A DNA stretch of 19,078 nt from Segetimicrobium sp035279545 (GCA_035279545.1 DATEHM010000170.1:1-19078); one strand, 5' to 3'. Positions 9,953-18,582 are shown, numbered from the stretch's first letter. A program made the numbers and translations. Notes: a model not told the origin generated them from the letters alone.

Positions 9953-9982
9953 CTGGTGGTGTTGCCCGTTCGCTGCCTCGCT

Positions 9983-11095
9983 CTACGCGAGCAGCGCATC
10001 CAGCCGAGTGTACTCCAGATCGTGGGCCGCGGCGACGGCGGGATGGGTGAGGTGTCCCTCCGCGGTGTTCACCCCGTGCGCCAGCGCGGGATCGTCGAGG
10101 GCCGCTCGTTTCCATCCTTTCCCCGCGATCGCCAACGCGTACCGGATCGTCACGTTGGTCAACGCATACGTTGACGTTCGCGGCAGCGCCCCGGGCATGT
10201 TCGTGACCCCGTAGTGCAGGACGTCGTGCTTCACGACGATCGGGTGGCTGTGCGTCGTCGGCTCGGTGCCCTCGACGCACCCGCCCTGATCGACGGCGAC
10301 GTCCACGATCACCGACCCGGGCTTCATCGTCCCGACCATCGCCTCGGTCACGAGACGCGGGGCCCGTGCCCCCGGAATGAGGACGGCGCCGACCAGCAGA
10401 TCGGCGTAGGCGACGGACTGCTCCAGGGTCACCGGGTTGCTCATGATCACGATGGCCCGCCCGTGGAGGACGTCATCGAGGTATGCCATCCGCCGGGGGT
10501 TGCGCTCGAGCACAGTCACCTGGGCACCCATGCCGGTGGCGATCCTGGCGGCGTGCGCCCCCACCACCCCGCCGCCGATGATGACGACGTTGGCGGGGGC
10601 GACGCCGGTGACTCCGCCAAGCAGCGTGCCCTTCCCGCCCGCGGTCTTCTTGAGATAGAAGGCCCCCTCCTGAACGGCCATCCGGCCCGCGACTTCGCTC
10701 ATCGGGGTCAGCAGGGGAAGCTCACCGTCGGGAAGTTGGACCGTTTCATACGCGATGGTCACCGTTCGTGACCTCAGCAGCGTCCGGGTGAGTTCCGGCG
10801 CCGCCGCCAGATGGACGTACGTATAGAGGATCTGGCCGGCAGAGAGGTATCCGAACTCCTCGGGAAGCGGCTCCTTGACTTTCATCACCATCTCCGCGCT
10901 CCAGGCCTCCGCCGCGGAGCGGGTGAGACGCGCCCCCCGCCGCTCGTAATCGCTATCCGCGATCCCGCTGCCTTCGCCGGCCCCCGCCTCGATGACCACG
11001 GCGTGGCCGGAGTCCACCAACTCACGGACGCCGGCCGGGGTGATGCCGACCCGTCCTTCCTGATCTTTGGTTTCCCTGGGAACCCCAACTCGCAC
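9983..11095 (-). CDS. ald: Alanine dehydrogenase
   Basis: 370-residue NAD-dependent enzyme that interconverts L-alanine and pyruvate plus ammonia. It starts MRVGVPRETKDQEGRVGITP, giving Arg15; Lys74 (in MKVKEP) and His95 (in YTYVHLA) match the substrate-binding and catalytic residues of the family. The Rossmann NAD site is VIIGGGVVGAHAARIA at about 169-184, and VDVAVDQGGC carries the conserved Asp. Length is the family norm. The GTG at 11095-11093 is chosen because AAAGGAG lies 7 bases upstream and the protein then starts where homologues do; the open frame extends upstream to 11389 without homology. The gene upstream on the same strand is an M20 peptidase; the 300-bp gap suggests a separate promoter. 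Confidence 0.95.
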   Translation of the reverse strand: MRVGVPRETKDQEGRVGITPAGVRELVDSGHAVVIEAGAGEGSGIADSDYERRGARLTRSAAEAWSAEMVMKVKEPLPEEFGYLSAGQILYTYVHLAAAPELTRTLLRSRTVTIAYETVQLPDGELPLLTPMSEVAGRMAVQEGAFYLKKTAGGKGTLLGGVTGVAPANVVIIGGGVVGAHAARIATGMGAQVTVLERNPRRMAYLDDVLHGRAIVIMSNPVTLEQSVAYADLLVGAVLIPGARAPRLVTEAMVGTMKPGSVIVDVAVDQGGCVEGTEPTTHSHPIVVKHDVLHYGVTNMPGALPRTSTYALTNVTIRYALAIAGKGWKRAALDDPALAHGVNTAEGHLTHPAVAAAHDLEYTRLDALLA

Positions 11096-11395
11096 CCGCA
11101 GGCTCCTTTCTTCCGCGAAACGCTGCCAGTGTTCCACGATTCTCGATCGTCTTCCTGTACCCCGCCGCCGGGCGCGCGCGGGTTTCGCCGGATCACGTCG
11201 ATTTTCCGCGCACCGCGCGTTTTCTCGCGCACCGCATGCCGCTTCGATGTATGCCCACAGGATATCCCCACCACCCGGCGATGAGTCAAACGACAGTTCC
11301 GGATTGGCGCGTTCCGCGAAGTGTGCTAGAGTTTGCGATATCAGCGAGCGCCACATCAGGATGAGAGTGAGGTAGCTCTTCGGAGCCAACCCGGC
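11096..11395 (-). other. Intergenic region upstream of ald
   Basis: No gene supported. On the minus strand TTGACT (11284-11289) is followed by a 19-base spacer and TATCCT (11259-11264), a weak promoter candidate for ald giving a leader of about 160 nt. A GCTC-TTCG-GAGC tetraloop hairpin near 11375 follows the M20 peptidase stop. Confidence 0.4.
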
Positions 11396-12847
11396 TTAAC
11401 CTGAATGTGGCCTCGCTGTTTTTGTGCCGCCGCGACCCCCGGGCGAGGCTCCGAAGCGCTCGAAGAACCGCATCAGCGCATCGATGCCGCGATGAAACTG
11501 CGCGAGGGACAACTTCTCGTCGGGACTGTGCCAGTTGGCGTCGGGTAACGCCCACCCCGTGACGATGGTGGGGAGCTTGAGGCCCTCGCTCAGGTCGGAG
11601 ACGACCGGCACCGTGGCTCCCGAGCGGATGAACACCGTGTCGCGGCCGAAGGCCTCGGCGAACGCGGCGGCGGCGGCGACGATCGCGGGGCTCCGCCGAT
11701 CGATCAGCACGGGCGGGGCGCCCCCCCGGCCGCAGACGGCGACCTGGACGCCCGGGGGCGCGATGCGGCGGACGTGCGCCGCAAAGTGCTCGTCGATCTC
11801 CAGCGGATCTTGGCGGGCCACCAGCCGCATGCTGACTTTCGCGCGCGCCCTCGCCGGGATCACGGTCTTGATCCCGTCGTCGATGAACCCGCCCGGCATT
11901 CCGTGCACGTCGAGCGTCGGCCTGGTCCAGAGGCGTTCGAGGACGGAAAACGACGGCTCACCGACCAGCGCGGCGGCTCCCACCTCGTCTCGGAGGAATG
12001 CGGCGTCGTCGAAGCGGAGCCGGTTCCAGCCCGCCTGCTCTTCTGGGTCGGGGGGGATAACACGGTCATAAAAGTGCGGGATGAGGATCCGGCCCTCGAC
12101 ATCCTTGAGGCCGGCGAGGATCTGCGCCAGGGCGAGGAACGGGTTCGGTGCCGCACCGCCGTACAAGCCGGAGTGGAGATCGCGGGCCGGACCGCGCACC
12201 TCCACCTCGGCGCTGGCGATGCCGCGGAGCCCGAGGGTGATGGCGGGAGTCCCCGGCTCCAGCATGCCGGAGTCGAGGACAATCGCCGCATCCGCGCCGA
12301 GGCGGTCGGGGTGGATCTGGAGGTACGCCCCGAGGACGCTTCCGCCGCACTCTTCCTCGCCCTCGACGAGCACCTTGACGTTGACGGGGAGGGGGGCCCC
12401 GGTGGCGAGGTAGGCCTCCGCGGCCTTGATCAGCGTAAAGATCTGCCCTTTGTTGTCGGCGGCACCGCGGGCGTAGAGATTCCCTCCGCGAATGGACGGC
12501 TCGAACGGCGGCGATGTCCACCGATCGAGCGGGTCCGCGGGTTGCACGTCGTAGTGCCCGTAGCCGAGGATCGTGGGACGCCCCGGCGCCCCGAGCCACT
12601 CCGCGTACACCAGGGGGTGTCCGTCGCCCGGGATGACGCAGGCCTCGAGCCCGATCGCCCCGAGGTGCCGGGCCAGCCACGCGGCGGCCCGTGCCATATC
12701 GGGCCGGTGAGCCGGGAGCGTGCTGACGCTGGGGATGCGAAGCCACTCGCACAATTCCTGCTCGAACCGGGGCCCGCGCGCGCGGGCGAACTCCCTGGGT
12801 GTCGTCATCCACGCAGTCGGGGTATGCCGGAGGGTTCTCGCTGACAC
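11396..12847 (-). CDS. M20 family metallopeptidase (dipeptidase/carboxypeptidase-like)
   Basis: 483-residue cytosolic zinc peptidase of the M20 (CNDP/ArgE/DapE) superfamily. Metal and catalytic motifs are all present: GHYDVQP (His98, Asp100), ARGAADNKGQ (bridging Asp131), EGEEECGG (Glu pair about 164-166), and ANWHSPDEKL near the C-terminus (last His ligand). The dimerisation/lid domain lies at about 200-390 with DLHSGLYGG. These match the subgroup annotated as dipeptidase or M20/M25/M40; the substrate is not predictable, but short peptides are likely. GTG 12847 is preferred because GGGAGGAG lies 6 bases upstream; an alternative ATG at 12808 lacks a Shine-Dalgarno. Its start region is divergent from the tRNA-Met promoter. 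Confidence 0.9.
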   Translation of the reverse strand: MSARTLRHTPTAWMTTPREFARARGPRFEQELCEWLRIPSVSTLPAHRPDMARAAAWLARHLGAIGLEACVIPGDGHPLVYAEWLGAPGRPTILGYGHYDVQPADPLDRWTSPPFEPSIRGGNLYARGAADNKGQIFTLIKAAEAYLATGAPLPVNVKVLVEGEEECGGSVLGAYLQIHPDRLGADAAIVLDSGMLEPGTPAITLGLRGIASAEVEVRGPARDLHSGLYGGAAPNPFLALAQILAGLKDVEGRILIPHFYDRVIPPDPEEQAGWNRLRFDDAAFLRDEVGAAALVGEPSFSVLERLWTRPTLDVHGMPGGFIDDGIKTVIPARARAKVSMRLVARQDPLEIDEHFAAHVRRIAPPGVQVAVCGRGGAPPVLIDRRSPAIVAAAAAFAEAFGRDTVFIRSGATVPVVSDLSEGLKLPTIVTGWALPDANWHSPDEKLSLAQFHRGIDALMRFFERFGASPGGRGGTKTARPHSG

Positions 12848-12864
12848 CTCGGGCTCCTCCCTGC

Positions 12865-12870
12865 TATAAT
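12865..12870 (+). promoter_or_regulatory. -10 box of tRNA-Met/tilS
   Basis: TATAAT twelve bases before the mature tRNA 5' end. No clear -35 is visible. It sits beside the divergent M20 gene's Shine-Dalgarno, so the two transcription units are packed back to back. Confidence 0.6.
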
Positions 12871-12882
12871 GAAGACACGCTT

Positions 12883-12959
12883 GGCGGCGTAGCTCAGGTG
12901 GCCAGAGCACGCGGTTCATACCCGCGGAGTCGGGGGTTCGAAGCCCTCCGCCGCCACCA
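12883..12959 (+). tRNA. tRNA-Met (anticodon CAT), elongator type
   Basis: Complete cloverleaf: acceptor GGCGGCG/CGCCGCC, D-arm GCTC...GAGC, anticodon stem CGCGG/CCGCG with loop TTCATAC, T-arm with GTTCGAAG, and an encoded CCA (12957-12959). The paired G1-C72 rules out initiator tRNA. Anticodon CAT is shared by elongator Met and by Ile2, which TilS modifies; the loop and stem (CGGTTCATACCCG) match Bacillus-type elongator Met better than Ile2. Reads in the same direction as tilS. Confidence 0.93.
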
Positions 12960-13117
12960 CCGTGTCCGCGTATGCCTCCTGTGGTCCAGGAACGCCGCGA
13001 CTCTTCGGCGAATCAGCCCCGCGTGAGCGGTGCGTCTCTCGCCGTGGTCTTCCCCCGCCGCTACCGTGCGACGTCACGGATCGACGCATCGCCGCTGCGG
13101 TGAACGCTTCCTCCCGT

Positions 13118-14554
13118 GTGCCGCAGCGCGACGAGGCCACTCGGCCGATCGTCGAACGCGTCCGCGACACGCTCCGCCGTAACCGGATGCTGAGCGGCGG
13201 GGAGACGGTGATCGTCGCCGCCTCGGGGGGTCCCGATTCGACCGCACTCGTGCACTTGTTGGCCGCGCTCCGCGATGACTTTTTCCTGACGATCCATCTG
13301 GCGCATCTCAATCACGGCCTCCGCCCCGACGCGGTCGAGGATGCCGCGTTCGTCGCCGCGATGGGCCGGACGCTCGGGCTTGAGCATCACGACGCGTCGG
13401 CCGATCCGCGGGGCCTCGCCGATCGGGAAGGCCTGTCCCTTGAGGACGCCGGCCGCCGCCTCCGCTACGAATTTTTCGGGCGGCTGGCGCGCGAAACCGG
13501 CGCCGCGGCACTGGCCACCGGACATACCCTGGACGATCAGGCCGAGACCGTGCTGATGCGGTTGCTCCGCGGGACCGGGCCCGAGGGGCTACGGGGGATC
13601 CCCCCGGTGCGCGCGGCGGGCGGGCTGCGGATCATCCGGCCACTCATCGACACGTCGCGAGCCGACGTCGAGGCCTACCTGCGATCGCGCGGGATCGGCT
13701 GGCGTGAGGACCCCACGAACCGGGACCTGGCGATCCTGAGAAATCGGATCCGGCGGGTCCTCATCCCGACGCTGGAAGGGTATAATCCTGATGTGCGGCA
13801 GGCGCTGGCCAGGCTGGCCGGCCTGCTGCGGGACGAGGCCGCGGCGCTGGAGTCGCTCGCCGCCCCGCAGATCGCGAAGGCCCTCTCCGATCGGGCGGGG
13901 GCGGTCATCGTGGCGCGCGAGCCGTTCCGCCGCCTGCCGGTCGCCCTGCAACGCCGCGCCATCCGAGCGGCGATCCGCCGGGTGCGCGGGAACTTGCACG
14001 CGGTTGGGTTCGTTCACCTGGAGGGAGCGCGTCGGCTGGTGCTGGAGGGACGCACGGGATCGCGGGTGGTCCTCCCCGGAAGCGTTCGCGTTTCGCGACT
14101 CCCGGGCGGTGTTGAGGTGGCGATGGACGAGCCGGCGGCGGATCCGGCGGAATATCGGTTGCCGGTGCCGGGCCGGGTGGTGGCCGTCGAGTTTGGCCTG
14201 TACCTGACGGCGGCGGAGGTCGCCGGCGACGGATTGGCGGAGGCGCGGATGGGTCGGCCGCAGTCGAACCAGATCGTCCTCGACGGCGCCTCGATCGGGA
14301 AGGAGCTGGTTCTGCGCGGGCCTCGCCCCGGGGACCGGTTCGCCCCCGCGGGGATGCACGGGCGGACGAAGACGGTCGCCGACTACCTGGGCGAGGCGAA
14401 GATCCCGCGACACCGTCGCGCGTTCGTCCCGGTGCTGACGACGGCGGGAGGAGAGATTCTATGGATCGTCGGCATGCGGGCGTCGGAGCGCGCGCAGGTC
14501 ACCGAGGCGACGTTGCGCGCGGTGCACGTGGCCGCCCAACCACTCCGGGCGTGA
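13118..14554 (+). CDS. tilS: tRNA(Ile)-lysidine synthetase
   Basis: About 478 residues. TilS uses ATP to convert C34 of tRNA-Ile(CAU) to lysidine, switching it from reading AUG to AUA. The PP-loop ATPase motif SGGPDS is at about 36-41, followed by LAHLNHGLRP, ATGHTLDDQAETVLMRLLRG and REDPTN, all diagnostic of the N-terminal TilS domain. The C-terminal domain ends with LRGPRPGDRFAPAG, KTVADYLGEAKIPRHRR and GEILWIVGMRA. The frame is open upstream to 12962, next to the tRNA CCA end; GTG 13118 (or 13100) best fits family length, but no Shine-Dalgarno decides the start. No terminator separates it from the tRNA, so read-through is likely. Confidence 0.93.
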   Translation: MPQRDEATRPIVERVRDTLRRNRMLSGGETVIVAASGGPDSTALVHLLAALRDDFFLTIHLAHLNHGLRPDAVEDAAFVAAMGRTLGLEHHDASADPRGLADREGLSLEDAGRRLRYEFFGRLARETGAAALATGHTLDDQAETVLMRLLRGTGPEGLRGIPPVRAAGGLRIIRPLIDTSRADVEAYLRSRGIGWREDPTNRDLAILRNRIRRVLIPTLEGYNPDVRQALARLAGLLRDEAAALESLAAPQIAKALSDRAGAVIVAREPFRRLPVALQRRAIRAAIRRVRGNLHAVGFVHLEGARRLVLEGRTGSRVVLPGSVRVSRLPGGVEVAMDEPAADPAEYRLPVPGRVVAVEFGLYLTAAEVAGDGLAEARMGRPQSNQIVLDGASIGKELVLRGPRPGDRFAPAGMHGRTKTVADYLGEAKIPRHRRAFVPVLTTAGGEILWIVGMRASERAQVTEATLRAVHVAAQPLRA

Positions 14555-14562
14555 AACGTTTG

Positions 14563-14571
14563 TGTTATAAT
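14563..14571 (+). promoter_or_regulatory. Extended -10 promoter of ftsH
   Basis: TGTTATAAT is an extended -10 (TG-N-TATAAT) eight bases after the tilS stop. An extended -10 can work without a -35 box, and none is seen. The transcript leader would be about 80 nt. Confidence 0.65.
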
Positions 14572-14659
14572 TTTTTTGAGGGTTCGGCGCACCGGAATGC
14601 CGCGAGGCCGGGACGGACGGCTGGATCCGGCGGGGATTGTCCCAGAGGGGGATGCGTGA

Positions 14660-16576
14660 TTGTTTAGCAAGTACGTTCGGAACCTGCTGGTGTGGGCCCT
14701 GATCCTCGTGGTGGTCCTGTACCTGGTGCTGCCGCTGTACAACAGTCGGGGCACCTCGAGCGAGGTCATCCCGTACAGCGTGTTTGTCACCGAAGCGGCG
14801 CAGGGGCACATCGACCAGGTGTCGATCGGCGACGACGCCGTCTCCGGACAGTACAAGAGCGGGAAGCAGTTTCGGACATACGTGCCCAAGGGCGACAGCT
14901 CGTATCTGGAGACCCTGCGCGACCACGCCGTGAAGATCACGGTGGAACCCTCGTCCAAGTCGTCGTTGTGGCCCAACCTGCTGACGACGATGCTGCCATT
15001 TCTCGTCTTGGTCGGTCTCTGGATGTTGATGCTCCGACAGGCCCAATCGGGCTCAAACCAGGCGATGTCCTTCGGCAAGAGCCGGGCCCGGCTGCACACC
15101 GAGGCAAAGACCCGGGTGACCTTTGACGACGTGGCCGGGGTCGATGAGGCCAAGGAGGAGTTGGAGGAGATCATCGAGTTCCTCCGGCATCCGAAGAAGT
15201 TTCAGGCGCTCGGGGCCAAGATCCCCCGCGGCGTGCTCCTGGTGGGCCCCCCAGGCAGTGGAAAGACGCTGTTGGCGAAGGCGATCGCGGGGGAGGCCGG
15301 GGTGCCGTTCTTCTCGATCTCCGGCAGCGAGTTTGTGGAGATGTTCGTCGGCGTGGGCGCCAGCCGGGTGCGCGATCTGTTCGATCAGGCCAAGAAGTCG
15401 GCCCCCTGCCTGGTGTTCATCGATGAGATCGACGCGGTGGGGCGGCAGCGCGGTGCCGGGTTGGGCGGCGGCCACGACGAGCGGGAGCAAACGCTCAACC
15501 AGCTTCTGGTGGAGATGGACGGCTTCGATCCGAACTCGGGGATCATCGTGATCGCCGCGACCAACCGCCCGGACATCCTCGATCCGGCGCTGCTGCGGCC
15601 GGGGCGGTTCGATCGGCGGATCGTGGTCGACAACCCTGACACCAAGGGGCGGCGGGCGATCCTGGACGTACACGCCCGGGGGAAACCGATCGGCGAGGAC
15701 GTCAAGCTCGATGGGCTGGCGCGGCGCACCCCTGGGTTCAGCGGGGCGGATCTGGCAAACATGGTGAACGAGGCGGCCCTGCTCACGGCGCGGCGGGGGA
15801 AGAAGCGGATCGGGATGCCCGAGTTCGACGAAGCGATCGAGCGGGTGATCGCCGGGCCGCAGCGGAAGAGCCGCATCCTTTCGCCCAAGGAGCGGGAGCT
15901 CACCGCCTATCATGAGGGTGGGCACGCGCTTCTCGGGAAGCTGGTGCCCCAGGCCAACCCGCCGCACAAAGTGACGATCCTGCCGCGGGGGATGGCGCTC
16001 GGGTACACGATCCCGCTGCCGCAGGAGGAGAAGTACACCGTGACGCGCAGCGAGATCCTGGCGAACATCACGGCGATCCTGGGGGGCCGGGTGGCGGAGG
16101 AGATCGTCTTCGGAGAGATCACGACGGGCGCGGCCAACGACTTCGAGAAGGCGACCGAGCTGGCGCGGAAGATGGTCACCGAGTTTGGGATGTCCGACAA
16201 GCTGGGGCCGCTCACGCTGGGCAGCAAGCACGGGCCGGTGTTCCTCGGCCGGGACCTGGTGGAGAGCCGGAACTACTCCGACGAGATCGCCTACGAGATC
16301 GACAAGGAAGTGCGCCGGATCATCGACGAGTGCTACGGTCGGGCGCGGGCGGTGCTCACCGAGCACCAGAGCGTGTTGGACCGGATCGCGCACGCGCTGT
16401 TGGAGCGGGAGTCCCTGGAGAGCGATGAGCTCGACGCGCTGATTGCCGGCCTCCCGCTGCCGGAGGTCCCGGAGGTCGTGGCCGTGCCGCCTGTGGCGCA
16501 GGCCACCCAGGAGGTGAAGTCGTTCCCTCGGCCCGAGGCGATTCCGCCGAAGCTGAAGCCCGAGGCGACCGGGTAG
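14660..16576 (+). CDS. ftsH: ATP-dependent zinc metalloprotease FtsH
   Basis: 638-residue membrane-anchored AAA+ protease that degrades unneeded membrane and regulatory proteins. Two membrane helices (about 8-26 and 110-127) flank a short extracytoplasmic domain. The AAA module has Walker A GPPGSGKT (196-203), Walker B VFIDEID (252-258), the pore segment with FVG, and the second region of homology ATNRPDILDPALLRPGRFDRR. The protease domain has HEGGH (418-422) and a later Asp in the AANDFEKATELAR segment, the third zinc ligand. Length is typical. The start is TTG 14660 with GAGGGGG 8 bases upstream; a GTG four bases earlier soon meets a stop. The Pro-rich C-terminal tail is variable in the family. 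It ends in a strong terminator and follows tilS, as in many Gram-positives, but without the hpt gene usually between them. Confidence 0.97.
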   Translation: MFSKYVRNLLVWALILVVVLYLVLPLYNSRGTSSEVIPYSVFVTEAAQGHIDQVSIGDDAVSGQYKSGKQFRTYVPKGDSSYLETLRDHAVKITVEPSSKSSLWPNLLTTMLPFLVLVGLWMLMLRQAQSGSNQAMSFGKSRARLHTEAKTRVTFDDVAGVDEAKEELEEIIEFLRHPKKFQALGAKIPRGVLLVGPPGSGKTLLAKAIAGEAGVPFFSISGSEFVEMFVGVGASRVRDLFDQAKKSAPCLVFIDEIDAVGRQRGAGLGGGHDEREQTLNQLLVEMDGFDPNSGIIVIAATNRPDILDPALLRPGRFDRRIVVDNPDTKGRRAILDVHARGKPIGEDVKLDGLARRTPGFSGADLANMVNEAALLTARRGKKRIGMPEFDEAIERVIAGPQRKSRILSPKERELTAYHEGGHALLGKLVPQANPPHKVTILPRGMALGYTIPLPQEEKYTVTRSEILANITAILGGRVAEEIVFGEITTGAANDFEKATELARKMVTEFGMSDKLGPLTLGSKHGPVFLGRDLVESRNYSDEIAYEIDKEVRRIIDECYGRARAVLTEHQSVLDRIAHALLERESLESDELDALIAGLPLPEVPEVVAVPPVAQATQEVKSFPRPEAIPPKLKPEATG

Positions 16577-16603
16577 ACGCGGCAGGCGTGAGGATCGAGA
16601 ATC

Positions 16604-16642
16604 GCGGGGAAGGAGCCGGTGGCTGCTTCCCCGCTTGTTTTT
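16604..16642 (+). terminator. Rho-independent terminator of ftsH
   Basis: GCGGGGAAG (16604-16612) pairs with CTTCCCCGC (16626-16634), with inner AGCC/GGCT around a GGT loop, followed by TTGTTTTT. It is the clearest stem-plus-U-tract terminator in the window, 28 bases after the ftsH stop. Confidence 0.88.
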
Positions 16643-16660
16643 GAGGGGGTGAGATCCGCC

Positions 16661-17275
16661 GTGCCGGAGGAAACGCCCGGCGTGCTCGAGGTTCCCCCGT
16701 ACCCGGTGGAACCCCGCGTTCAGGTCGGACGCCGGGATACCGCGCTGATCGTCGTCGACATGCAGAACGACTTCGTGGATGTCAACGGCCGCCTCTGCGT
16801 GGCGGCCGCCGCGGCGACCGTGCCGGCGATCCGGCGGCTGCGAGCCGTCGCCCGGGCCCACGGGCTCCCCGTCATCTACACGCAGGACTGGCACGGCGTC
16901 GACGACCCCGAGTTCGCGCTGTGGGGACCGCACGCCGTGGCCGGGACGTGGGGGGCGGAGATCGTCCCCGAGCTGGCGCCCGACCCGGGGGATCTCGTGA
17001 TCCGCAAGCTTCGCTACGATGCGTTCTACCGCACCCCGCTTGAGGATGAGCTCCGGCGGCGTCAGATCGAGACGCTGATCATTACCGGGACGGTGAGCAA
17101 CATCTGCGTTCTGCACACTGCCGGAAGCGCCGCGTTGCGGTGGCTTCGGATCGTCGTTCCGGTCGATGCCACCTCCGCACTGACGGAGTTCGACCAGCAG
17201 GCGGCGTTCCGCCAGATCGCCTTCCTGTACCGGGGCACCTTGATGCGCAGCGACGGCATCACCGTGTCGGGGTGA
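16661..17275 (+). CDS. Isochorismatase/nicotinamidase-family cysteine hydrolase
   Basis: About 204 residues. The family uses an Asp-Lys-Cys triad to hydrolyse amides or vinyl ethers; here these are Asp33 (VVDMQNDF), Lys116 (IRKLRYDAFYRT) and Cys149 (TGTVSNICVLHTA). Asp76 and His78 (TQDWH) and His91 (GPHAVAGTWGAEI) sit where nicotinamidases bind their metal, so a nicotinamidase-like amidase is more likely than a true isochorismatase; the substrate is not certain. Start: the frame is open to GTG 16619, but that codon lies in the ftsH terminator loop. GTG 16661, or 16649, after GAGGGGG (16643-16649), is preferred. Confidence 0.85.
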   Translation: MPEETPGVLEVPPYPVEPRVQVGRRDTALIVVDMQNDFVDVNGRLCVAAAAATVPAIRRLRAVARAHGLPVIYTQDWHGVDDPEFALWGPHAVAGTWGAEIVPELAPDPGDLVIRKLRYDAFYRTPLEDELRRRQIETLIITGTVSNICVLHTAGSAALRWLRIVVPVDATSALTEFDQQAAFRQIAFLYRGTLMRSDGITVSG

Positions 17276-17300
17276 TCGATGCCCTCGTCCCGGGGCGGTG

Positions 17301-17309
17301 TGTTATCAT
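17301..17309 (+). promoter_or_regulatory. Extended -10 promoter for the small membrane protein
   Basis: TGTTATCAT matches TG-N-TATNAT and lies 48 bases before the GTG start, just after the hydrolase stop. No -35 box is visible. It is the same form as the ftsH promoter. Confidence 0.5.
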
Positions 17310-17356
17310 GAAGGCTGCCCTGGCGGGTGAAGGATCGGGGTGAGCGGAGGGGGTCG

Positions 17357-17812
17357 GTGCCGAAGCCCAAGAATCAGCAGATCTTCCCCTGGCGGCCCGC
17401 GGCGATTTACCTGGCCATCGTGGCGGTGGTGGCCGTGGCGCTCGGCGCCTGGGAGCACGCCTACGAGGCGCGACAGGCGGGGACCGCGGCATCGCTGCGG
17501 CCCGACGTGATCGCCAGGCGCCTCGTGGAGAACGTCGTCGGCGCGGGAACGGTCCAGAGTTCCACCCTCGATGCGAAGACCGATACGCTGACGATGAAGG
17601 TCAAAGACGTGGTGAGCGATCAGGCGAAGACCCCCGAACAGAAACGAGCACTGCTCTCGGGGGAGGGGACCCAGGCCGTGCAAGGCATCCTCGGGCTGAT
17701 CAGCTTCAAGCACATCGTCCTTGAGCTGGAGAAGGACAATGCGGTGGAGGCGACGGTGAGGGCCGAGCCCGGGAAGACGCCGACGACAGACTTCTCCCCG
17801 GCCCTGAAGTAG
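17357..17812 (+). CDS. Small membrane-anchored protein of unknown function
   Basis: About 151 residues, not recognised. After a basic start (MPKPKNQQIFPW) there is one membrane helix (residues about 13-30, AIYLAIVAVVAVALGAW), then a soluble, mostly charged domain containing VIARRLVENVVGAG, a KTDTLTMKVKDVV strand and VLELEKDNAVEATVRAE. The topology suggests an anchored protein with its domain outside the membrane if the positive-inside rule holds. GTG 17357 follows GGAGGGGG at 17346-17353; an in-frame GTG at 17327 lacks a Shine-Dalgarno. It is convergent with the SIMPL gene, 44 bp away. Confidence 0.65.
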   Translation: MPKPKNQQIFPWRPAAIYLAIVAVVAVALGAWEHAYEARQAGTAASLRPDVIARRLVENVVGAGTVQSSTLDAKTDTLTMKVKDVVSDQAKTPEQKRALLSGEGTQAVQGILGLISFKHIVLELEKDNAVEATVRAEPGKTPTTDFSPALK

Positions 17813-17856
17813 GCTCGCCCCTTCGCCCCGGGGGTGCAGGGGGCGGCCCGGGGGCG

Positions 17857-18582
17857 TCAGAACGCGAAGATCGCGCGCACCTGCGTGCTGACGGTCAGGG
17901 TTCCGGGCAGCACGGGCGTGGAGGCCGCCGGCGCCGCCTGGAGCCCCACCCGGGGCACCGGCGTTGCCGCGCCGAATTCCTCGATCCGGACGACCCGGAG
18001 AATCGTGACCCCGGCCGCGGCGGCGAGGACGTTCGCGGTCGCCCGGGCATCCTGCACCGCGGCGGCGAGCGCGCGGGCGCGGAACGCGGCCGGATCGCGC
18101 AGCGTGAACGTAACGTCGCCAACGAGGTTCCCCCCCGCGGCGACGGCGGCGTCGACGACGCGCCCGACCATGCTGAGGTCATCCACGGTGACCGTCGCCC
18201 GCTGCACGGCCTGGTAGCCCGAGATCTCCTCGGAGGGGGGCCGCCGCTGCGGGAAAAGGTTGATCTCCACCGTGTGGATGCGGTCGCGCGGGATCCCCAG
18301 CGCCATGATCCGATCGATGATCTGGGTCATGGTCGCGCTGGTGCGCTGCTGGGCGTCCTGGGCGGTGGGACGCGTCACTTGGCTGCCGACGTCGATCGTC
18401 GCGCGGTCCGGGACGGCCTCGACCGCGCCCTGCCCGATCACGACGATCGTTTGACCGGGGGACGCCGGCCGGGCGCCGGCGGGGGCGGGAACCTGGGCCC
18501 TCGCGGGCGGAGCTCCTGCCGAGTTTCCCAAGAGGACGGCCACGGCCGCGAGCGCGGCTAGGCGCACGCCTGTCTTCCTCAT
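17857..18582 (-). CDS. SIMPL (DUF541) domain periplasmic/secreted protein
   Basis: 241 residues. A cleavable signal peptide is clear: MRKTG, a hydrophobic stretch to about residue 20, and APPARA before QVPAP. The rest is a SIMPL/DUF541 domain: IVVIGQGAVEAVPDRATIDVG near 46-66 (the GxG-x-V-x-x-x-PD-x-A signature), then IPRDRIHTVEINLFPQ, ISGYQAVQRATVTVDD, VGDVTFTLRDPAAFRARALAAAVQDARATANVLAAAAG and a beta-rich end. Family members include BP26/OMP28 and YggE; they are linked to envelope stress and oligomeric channel-like assemblies, with no firm enzyme activity. ATG 18582 has GGAGG 6 bases upstream in a near-perfect GGAGGTGAT. Confidence 0.88.
   Translation of the reverse strand: MRKTGVRLAALAAVAVLLGNSAGAPPARAQVPAPAGARPASPGQTIVVIGQGAVEAVPDRATIDVGSQVTRPTAQDAQQRTSATMTQIIDRIMALGIPRDRIHTVEINLFPQRRPPSEEISGYQAVQRATVTVDDLSMVGRVVDAAVAAGGNLVGDVTFTLRDPAAFRARALAAAVQDARATANVLAAAAGVTILRVVRIEEFGAATPVPRVGLQAAPAASTPVLPGTLTVSTQVRAIFAF

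Noticed and set aside
12883..12959. Calling the CAT tRNA as tRNA-Ile2 because it precedes tilS
   Set aside because: Anticodon arm and loop match elongator Met; the location alone is not enough.
16619..16660. GTG 16619 as start of the hydrolase gene, with AAGGAG upstream
   Set aside because: This apparent ribosome site forms part of the ftsH terminator stem and loop, and the 3-base spacing is too short.
15053..17116. 687-codon open frame on the minus strand opposite ftsH
   Set aside because: Composition is that of a high-GC shadow frame (rich in R, H, P, L) and the opposite strand encodes unmistakable FtsH.
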